Positions 37,692-43,077 of a stretch of 43,077 bases of DNA are shown here, piece by piece. Numbering within the stretch: position 1 is the first letter of the stretch; every line of letters begins with the position of its first letter. Source of the stretch: an uncultured Bacteroidota bacterium (GTDB lineage Bacteria > Bacteroidota > Bacteroidia > Flavobacteriales > Flavobacteriaceae). Both the position numbers and the translations under genes were made by a program. The notes below the pieces were generated by a model. It saw only the letters and a list, made by a program, of their open reading frames with translations. It did no database searches and had not been told where the DNA came from. The stretch is from positions 1 through 43,077 of the forward strand of contig CABYMF010000010.1 of the NCBI GenBank assembly GCA_902519955.1. The letters are read 5' to 3'.

Positions 37692-37699
37692 CAAATTTA
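37692..37699 (-). promoter_or_regulatory. Possible -7 box of the TPR-like gene
   Basis: On the minus strand TAAATTTG (37699 down to 37692) matches TAnnTTTG exactly and is only 8 bases before the ATG, so the transcript would have almost no leader. No -33 TTG is evident. Confidence 0.35.
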
Positions 37700-37739
37700 C
37701 AATTTAAAAATATTTATATGAAGTTGAATAAAAAGATAT

Positions 37740-37747
37740 TATATTTG
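37740..37747 (+). promoter_or_regulatory. Possible -7 box of the rpmH promoter
   Basis: TATATTTG matches TAnnTTTG exactly, 21 bases before the TTG start of rpmH. A TTG is present at 37724-37726 but the gap of 13 bases is shorter than the usual 17-23. Confidence 0.5.
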
Positions 37748-37768
37748 CCACCGATTAAATAGGTAATT

Positions 37769-37927
37769 TTGAAAAGAACGTTTCAACCATCAAAAAGAAA
37801 AAGAAGAAATACACATGGGTTCATGGACAGGATGTCTACTCCTAACGGTCGAAGAGTTCTTGCTAATAGAAGGGCAAAAGGAAGAAAAAAACTATCTATT
37901 TCAGACGAACCTCGTCACAAAAAGTAA
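37769..37927 (+). CDS. rpmH: 50S ribosomal protein L34
   Basis: A 52-residue L34: [17 protein letters not shown], then [23 protein letters not shown] and DEPRHKK at the end. The gene starts with TTG at 37769; an in-frame stop lies two codons upstream and no ATG is available, while the residues after the TTG align exactly with the usual MKRTFQPS start. In many bacteria rpmH is followed by rnpA near the origin; here it is followed by a terminator and carB. Confidence 0.95.
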   Translation: MKRTFQPSKRKRRNTHGFMDRMSTPNGRRVLANRRAKGRKKLSISDEPRHKK

Positions 37928-37949
37928 TTTTTAATAACTTTTTATTGAT

Positions 37950-37976
37950 GGTGCTTTTAAGGCACCTTTTTTTTTT
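37950..37976 (+). terminator. Rho-independent terminator after rpmH
   Basis: GGTGC (37950-37954) pairs with GCACC (37962-37966), extended by a T-G and a T-A pair to a 7-bp stem, followed by ten T's (37967-37976). It lies 22 bases after the rpmH stop and 18 bases before the carB ATG. Confidence 0.88.
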
Positions 37977-37994
37977 ATATTTTAGTTTAATTAT

Positions 37995-40847
37995 ATGCCT
38001 AAAGATAAAAATATTAAATCAATTCTTATAATTGGTTCAGGGCCAATAATAATTGGTCAAGCCTGTGAGTTTGATTATTCTGGATCACAAGCTCTTAGAT
38101 CCCTTCAAGAAGATGGAATAAAGACTATATTGATTAATTCTAATCCTGCTACTATTATGACTGATCCTTCAATGGCGGATCATGTATATCTTAAACCTCT
38201 TACTACTAAATCTATTATTGAAATACTTGAAATTCATAATGATATTGACGCAGTTTTACCAACTATGGGTGGACAAACTGCATTAAACCTATGTATTGAG
38301 GCTCAGGAAAAAGAAGTTTGGTCTAGATTTAATGTAAAAATAATTGGAGTTGATATTGATGCTATTGAAATTACTGAGGATAGAGAAAAATTTAGAACTC
38401 TACTTAATGAAATAAATATTCCTGTAGCCCCTGCTGAAAGTGCATCATCCTTTTTAAAGGGAAAGGAGATAGCTCAACGATTTGGTTTTCCACTTGTAAT
38501 CAGACCTTCTTTTACTTTGGGTGGAACAGGTGCATCAATTGTCTTTGAAGAAGATAAATTTAATGATTTATTAACCAGGGGTCTTGAATCATCTCCAATT
38601 CATGAGGTACTAATTGATAAAGCCTTAATGGGTTGGAAAGAATATGAATTAGAATTGCTTAGAGACAAGAATAACAATATTGTAATAATTTGTACAATTG
38701 AGAATATGGACCCAATGGGTATTCATACTGGAGATTCAATTACAGTTGCTCCTGCTATGACTCTTTCTGATACAACTTATCAGAGAATGAGAGATATGGC
38801 TATTAAAATGATGAAAAGTATTGGAGATTTTGCAGGTGGTTGTAATGTTCAGTTTGCTGTAAGCCCTGATGAGAATGAGGATATAATTGCAATAGAAATT
38901 AATCCTAGGGTTTCAAGATCATCTGCTCTTGCTTCAAAGGCATCAGGTTATCCAATTGCAAAAATTGCAGCTAAATTAGCTCTTGGATATACTTTGGTTG
39001 AACTTAATAATCAAATAACTATATCTACTTCAGCACTCTTTGAGCCAACGCTTGACTATGTTATAGTAAAAATCCCAAGATGGAATTTTGATAAATTTGA
39101 AGGGTCTGATAGGACTTTAGGTCTACAAATGAAGGCAGTTGGCGAGGTTATGGGTATAGGTAGGTCTTTCCAAGAAGCACTACATAAGGCAACACAATCA
39201 TTAGAAATCAAAAGAAATGGATTAGGTGCAGATGGAAAAGGGTATAAAGACTACAATATTATTATCAATAAGCTAACCAATGCAAGTTGGGATAGAGTAT
39301 TTGTAATTTATGATGCAATACAGGCTGGTATTTCTTTAGAGAGAATATTTGAAATCACCAAAATTGATATTTGGTTTTTAAAGCAATATGAAGAATTATA
39401 TCAACTAGAAAAAGAAATATCTAAATTAAATATTGACAATATAGAATATGATATTCTTCTCGAAGCCAAACAAAAAGGCTTTGCAGATAGACAAATTGCT
39501 TACATGTTAAATTGTTTAGAAAGTCAGGTTTATAAAAAGAGAGATGAATTAAGCATTAATAGAGTATACAAATTAGTTGATACTTGTTCAGCTGAATTTC
39601 CAGCACAAACCCCATATTATTATTCAACTTTTGAGGAAAAAATAATGACAACTGGTAATAAAGAATTTTCTGAGAACGAAAGTATTGTTTCAATTAAGAA
39701 AAAAATTGTTGTTTTGGGTTCTGGGCCTAATCGTATTGGCCAAGGTATCGAATTTGACTATTGCTGTGTTCATGGAGTATTAGCGGCAAGTGAGTGTGGT
39801 TATGAAACTATAATGATAAATTGTAATCCTGAGACTGTATCAACTGATTTTGATATCTCTGACAAACTTTATTTTGAACCAGTTTTTTGGGAACACATTT
39901 ATGACATTATAATTCATGAAAATCCAGTTGGAGTTATTGTCCAACTTGGTGGACAAACTGCTTTAAAACTTGCTGAAAAACTAGACAGATATAACATTAA
40001 AATAATTGGCACTGAGTTCAAATCTCTTGACCTTGCTGAAGACAGGGGAAATTTCTCTAATCTTTTAAAGAAAAATAAAATTCCATATCCTGATTTTGGT
40101 GTAGCTACTAGTGCAAAAGAAGCAGTTAAACTATCCTCTAAATTAAAATTTCCAATTTTAGTAAGACCCTCATATGTACTTGGTGGCCAGGGGATGAAAA
40201 TTGTAATAAATAATGAAGAACTTGAAGAACATGTAGTAGACCTTCTATCTAAAATACCCAATAATAAACTCTTATTGGATCATTATTTAGATGGAGCTAT
40301 TGAGGCTGAGGCTGATGCAATTTGTGATGGTGAAGATGTATACATAATTGGAATCATGGAGCATATTGAGCCATGTGGTATTCACTCTGGTGATTCAAAT
40401 GCTACATTACCCGTATTTAATTTAGGTGAATTCACAGTTAAACAAATTAAAGACCACACAAAAAAAATTGCTTTAGCTCTTAATACAATTGGATTAATAA
40501 ATATTCAATTTGCAATTAAGGATGATAAGGTATTCATAATAGAGGCTAACCCAAGAGCATCAAGAACAGTTCCTTTTATTTCAAAGGCTTATAAAGAGCC
40601 ATATGTAAATTATGCAACAAAAGTCATGCTAGGTGAAAAGAAAATTAAAGACTTTGAGTTTAAGCCAAGGCTAGAAGGATATGCAATTAAACAACCAGTT
40701 TTCTCTTTCAATAAGTTCCCCAATGTCAATAAACAACTTGGTCCTGAAATGAAAAGCACTGGAGAGAGCATACTCTTTATAAATGATTTAAATGATGATT
40801 CATTCTTTGAGCTCTATTCTAGAAGAAAAATGTACCTAACTAAATAA
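37995..40847 (+). CDS. carB: Carbamoyl-phosphate synthase large subunit, lacking the MGS domain
   Basis: CarB makes carbamoyl phosphate from bicarbonate, two ATP and the ammonia supplied by CarA. Both ATP-grasp halves are present: the first with GSGPIIIGQACEFDYSG, RPSFTLGGTGAS and EINPRVSRSSALASKASGYP; the second, from about 570, with GSGPNRIGQGIEFDYCCVH, RPSYVLGGQGM and EANPRASRTVPFISKA. The protein ends at residue 950 (GPEMKSTGESILFINDL region just before the end), whereas E. coli CarB has 1073. The missing part is the C-terminal methylglyoxal-synthase-like domain that binds UMP, IMP and ornithine. The stop is adjacent to that of the convergent S41 protease gene, and it starts 18 bases after the rpmH terminator. 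Confidence 0.96.
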   Translation: MPKDKNIKSILIIGSGPIIIGQACEFDYSGSQALRSLQEDGIKTILINSNPATIMTDPSMADHVYLKPLTTKSIIEILEIHNDIDAVLPTMGGQTALNLCIEAQEKEVWSRFNVKIIGVDIDAIEITEDREKFRTLLNEINIPVAPAESASSFLKGKEIAQRFGFPLVIRPSFTLGGTGASIVFEEDKFNDLLTRGLESSPIHEVLIDKALMGWKEYELELLRDKNNNIVIICTIENMDPMGIHTGDSITVAPAMTLSDTTYQRMRDMAIKMMKSIGDFAGGCNVQFAVSPDENEDIIAIEINPRVSRSSALASKASGYPIAKIAAKLALGYTLVELNNQITISTSALFEPTLDYVIVKIPRWNFDKFEGSDRTLGLQMKAVGEVMGIGRSFQEALHKATQSLEIKRNGLGADGKGYKDYNIIINKLTNASWDRVFVIYDAIQAGISLERIFEITKIDIWFLKQYEELYQLEKEISKLNIDNIEYDILLEAKQKGFADRQIAYMLNCLESQVYKKRDELSINRVYKLVDTCSAEFPAQTPYYYSTFEEKIMTTGNKEFSENESIVSIKKKIVVLGSGPNRIGQGIEFDYCCVHGVLAASECGYETIMINCNPETVSTDFDISDKLYFEPVFWEHIYDIIIHENPVGVIVQLGGQTALKLAEKLDRYNIKIIGTEFKSLDLAEDRGNFSNLLKKNKIPYPDFGVATSAKEAVKLSSKLKFPILVRPSYVLGGQGMKIVINNEELEEHVVDLLSKIPNNKLLLDHYLDGAIEAEADAICDGEDVYIIGIMEHIEPCGIHSGDSNATLPVFNLGEFTVKQIKDHTKKIALALNTIGLINIQFAIKDDKVFIIEANPRASRTVPFISKAYKEPYVNYATKVMLGEKKIKDFEFKPRLEGYAIKQPVFSFNKFPNVNKQLGPEMKSTGESILFINDLNDDSFFELYSRRKMYLTK

Positions 40848-42305
40848 TTATTTAATTATTATATCATCCATAATAATCTTTTCTTTTAATTCATCTTTAG
40901 GAGTAGAAATCTCCTTAAATAAGTAATTATTTTCAATAGAGATTTCATTTTCTGAGATCTGATCAATTGCAATCTTTAAAAGAGGTTCATTTATGTCACC
41001 TAAAATACCGGGATTTAATAATGATTCTTTCACAAATATATCAGGTTCGAGTCCATCTGGAAAATCTGTATAACCTGCAACATTCCCAATTTTAAGAACG
41101 ATTGGCTGCATTGCATACATGTGATTTGGATTTTTATCTCTTGAATCATTTATGTAATCATATACAGTAATTGAACCTTGATTCTTACCAACTGTATGGT
41201 CACCAATATGAATTACGTCAATGTATGGATCAAGACCATTGATCAATAGCTCACTTGCAGATGCTGTTCTAGAAGAGGTAAGAATAAACACTCTATTAAG
41301 ATTAAGTGAAAATATTGACTGATTATTATCTAGTTTGTTTGTAAATCTATTTAATAAAGATTCGGGACTATTTTCATTCCAATAATCCATTAATTTGGGG
41401 TTCCATCTTTCTTTGGCAAAAACTTGATTATTAAATTGACCAGTTATCATCGATGCTAAGTTTATGGATGTAGATATTCTTCCTCCAGGATTGTATCTTA
41501 AATCTATAACTAGATCATTAATACCACTAGATAAAAAATTAGAAAAAGTATCATTTAGCTCAGAATTGTAATCTTTTCCTTCTGATTCAACAAGACCTAA
41601 GAATTGGTTATACATTAGGTATCCTATTTTCTGCCCTCCATTCTCAATAACTTTTGATATGTAAATTGGATTTTTTACTAATCTAGACCTAACAAGTTGC
41701 ATACTTTCTTGCTCGGAAGTAATAACAGCACACTGATTAGTTTGATCATAGCTAAGTCTTGAAAATTTAATTGTGTAAGAGGTACTGTCATTATAGAGTA
41801 AGTCTCTGTAATTAGCTCTAGTAAGCCTTGTACCATTAATATGGCTAAATAGCATACCTCTCCTAACTCCCTTAGATTCAGCATCGGAATTTTTTTGAAC
41901 ATATCTAACAAATCCAAAGATGTTTTGATCATTACACTCAACGTATAAACCAAATTCCATTCCATCTGAAATATCTATCCCTTGGAGCATATTCTCAAGC
42001 TCAATGTAATCATCAACTATCCAGCTGAAATTGTCATCTGGATGAAGAAGTGAATTAAAAAATGTTTCAGGATTAGGATTTTGACTCAAAAAATAGGCAT
42101 AATCTGATTCGTTATCTTTTTTGCTATCAGATAAGTTTACAACCTCTTCTTGCCAATAATAATATTGATTTAGTCCACCCCAAATAAAGTCAATGATTTC
42201 CAGGTCTGTTTCTATTCTGATAATATTTGGATCTTCATCATCAGATTTATTACAACTACTTAATAAAAGTATAGAAGTTAATAGATAGTACTTAATTTTT
42301 TTCAT
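40848..42305 (-). CDS. S41-family C-terminal-processing-like protease, lipoprotein
   Basis: A 485-residue serine protease of family S41. The N-terminus is a lipoprotein signal with lipobox LSSC, Cys18 being the lipidation site, followed by an acidic stretch SDDEDP, suggesting an envelope location. A PDZ-like domain covers about 108-185 (VRRGMLFSHINGTRL). The catalytic domain has DLRYNPGG (268-275), nucleophile Ser349 in SRTASASELL and general-base Lys374 in VGKNQGS, the 25-residue spacing found in E. coli Prc. It follows purB on the minus strand by 15 bases and ends flush against carB. Substrate unknown. Confidence 0.93.
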   Translation of the reverse strand: MKKIKYYLLTSILLLSSCNKSDDEDPNIIRIETDLEIIDFIWGGLNQYYYWQEEVVNLSDSKKDNESDYAYFLSQNPNPETFFNSLLHPDDNFSWIVDDYIELENMLQGIDISDGMEFGLYVECNDQNIFGFVRYVQKNSDAESKGVRRGMLFSHINGTRLTRANYRDLLYNDSTSYTIKFSRLSYDQTNQCAVITSEQESMQLVRSRLVKNPIYISKVIENGGQKIGYLMYNQFLGLVESEGKDYNSELNDTFSNFLSSGINDLVIDLRYNPGGRISTSINLASMITGQFNNQVFAKERWNPKLMDYWNENSPESLLNRFTNKLDNNQSIFSLNLNRVFILTSSRTASASELLINGLDPYIDVIHIGDHTVGKNQGSITVYDYINDSRDKNPNHMYAMQPIVLKIGNVAGYTDFPDGLEPDIFVKESLLNPGILGDINEPLLKIAIDQISENEISIENNYLFKEISTPKDELKEKIIMDDIIIK

Positions 42306-42320
42306 TCAAACAAATTAAAA

Positions 42321-43077
42321 TTATATACCAGTGTAGTTATAAGGAGAGATTTGTTTTAACTCTTTTTTAATAGTATCATTAACTTCAAGGTTATCAATGA
42401 AACTGTGCAATGATTTCTTATCAATTTTTTGGCTGTTTCTGGTCAGTTCTTTCATGATTTCATATGGATTACTATACCCCTCTCTTCTTAAAATAGTTTG
42501 GATAGCTTCAGAAACAACAATCCAATTCTCCTCAATGTCTTTGTTTATTTTATTTTCATTTACATATATTTTATTTAGACCTTTAAGTATAGATTCAAAA
42601 GATATTAAGGAATGTCCAAAAGGAACTCCAATATTTCTCAAAACAGTACTATCGCTAAGATCTCTTTGTAATCTTGATTTTGGTAATTTATTTGATAGAA
42701 AATCAAATAGTGAGTTAGCTAAACCAATGTTTCCCTCGGAGTTTTCGAAGTCAATCGGATTTACTTTGTGAGGCATTGCAGATGAACCAACTTCACCTTT
42801 AATTATTTTCTGTTTAAAATAATCATGAGATATATACGTCCATATATCAATACACATATCTAATAAAATATTATTTATTCTCCTGCAATTGTCACATAAA
42901 GCAGCAAATGAATCATAATGTTCAATTTGAGTTGTTGGAAATGAGTAATTTAAATTTAATTTATTCTCAATAAAATTTTGACTAAATTCTTTCCAATCAA
43001 TATTTGGGTATGCTACATGATGAGCATTAAAATTTCCAACTGCACCTGCAAACTTTGCAGAGTTTGGTATACCCTTT
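42321..43077 (-). CDS. purB: Adenylosuccinate lyase (5' end cut by window)
   Basis: Cleaves SAICAR to AICAR and adenylosuccinate to AMP in purine synthesis. The frame is open from the right edge (first full codon at 43076) with about 251 residues present, roughly the C-terminal half of a ~450-residue protein. Seen: KFAGAVGNFNAHHVAYPNIDW, TTQIEHYDSFAALCDNCRRIN, the superfamily signature GSSAMPHKVNPIDFENSEGN with the catalytic Ser loop, and LQRDLSDSTVLRNIGVPFGH. An internal Met at 42857 is not the start, because the conserved sequence continues upstream. It precedes the S41 protease gene on the same strand. Confidence 0.97.
   Translation of the reverse strand, partial: KGIPNSAKFAGAVGNFNAHHVAYPNIDWKEFSQNFIENKLNLNYSFPTTQIEHYDSFAALCDNCRRINNILLDMCIDIWTYISHDYFKQKIIKGEVGSSAMPHKVNPIDFENSEGNIGLANSLFDFLSNKLPKSRLQRDLSDSTVLRNIGVPFGHSLISFESILKGLNKIYVNENKINKDIEENWIVVSEAIQTILRREGYSNPYEIMKELTRNSQKIDKKSLHSFIDNLEVNDTIKKELKQISPYNYTGI

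Noticed and set aside
40843-40860. 8-bp inverted repeat spanning the two stop codons of carB and the S41 protease gene
   Set aside because: All pairs are A-T and there is no T-run; a stable terminator is unlikely and such dyads are expected by chance here.

Overview
The window is from an AT-rich bacterium of the Bacteroidota, most likely a streamlined marine member of the Flavobacteriia. This rests on several points: the gene order rplQ-carA-eno-citrate synthase, the almost complete lack of Shine-Dalgarno sequences before starts, Bacteroidetes-type TAnnTTTG promoter boxes, Zn-free paralogues of S14, L31 and L36, a CarB without its C-terminal regulatory domain, DUF4199 next to a GT2 gene, and a proteorhodopsin with its retinal-forming partner blh. 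The species cannot be named from the sequence. I count 51 genes, two cut by the window edges (rplB at the left, purB at the right). No intergenic stretch exceeds 300 bases; the longest is about 160 bases (27886-28044). I saw no rRNA, tRNA, IS element, phage gene or CRISPR array.

Bases 2-11431 hold one compact block of 25 co-oriented genes, the S10-spc-alpha ribosomal superoperon from rplB to rplQ with secY, infA and rpoA inside, ending at a hairpin terminator. It is followed on the same strand by carA, eno, gltA and argS (11509-17038). A second ribosomal-protein plus pyrimidine pair lies at 37769-40847 (rpmH then carB). In both pairs the car gene starts only about 20 bases beyond a terminator hairpin, which suggests that synthesis of carbamoyl phosphate depends on readthrough of ribosomal-protein transcripts.

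Bases 17083-18793 form the phototrophy cassette: a proton-pumping, predicted green-tuned proteorhodopsin on the minus strand, back to back with blh, the enzyme that cleaves beta-carotene to retinal. Next come folD (plus), and then a minus-strand operon namZ, a VOC-fold gene and an unknown polytopic membrane protein. A LolC/E-type permease, a cysteine-synthase-like gene and a secreted gamma-glutamyltransferase-like enzyme run divergently from namZ on the plus strand.

Bases 26095-35033 are all minus-strand: a DUF4199 protein, a GT2 glycosyltransferase, an MsbA-type ABC exporter, purL and an acyl-CoA dehydrogenase. Bases 35124-37927 hold L31 type B with a repetitive acidic tail, mtaB, a small GNAT-like protein, a TPR-like membrane protein and rpmH. 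After carB, a lipoprotein S41 protease and purB lie on the minus strand. Overall the segment is core growth machinery (translation, nucleotide and one-carbon metabolism, envelope) with one light-energy module. I did not find an obviously new multi-gene system. The best leads are the paired terminator-car arrangement, the divergent opsin-blh spacer, the L31 tail repeat and the namZ operon with its unknown membrane protein.
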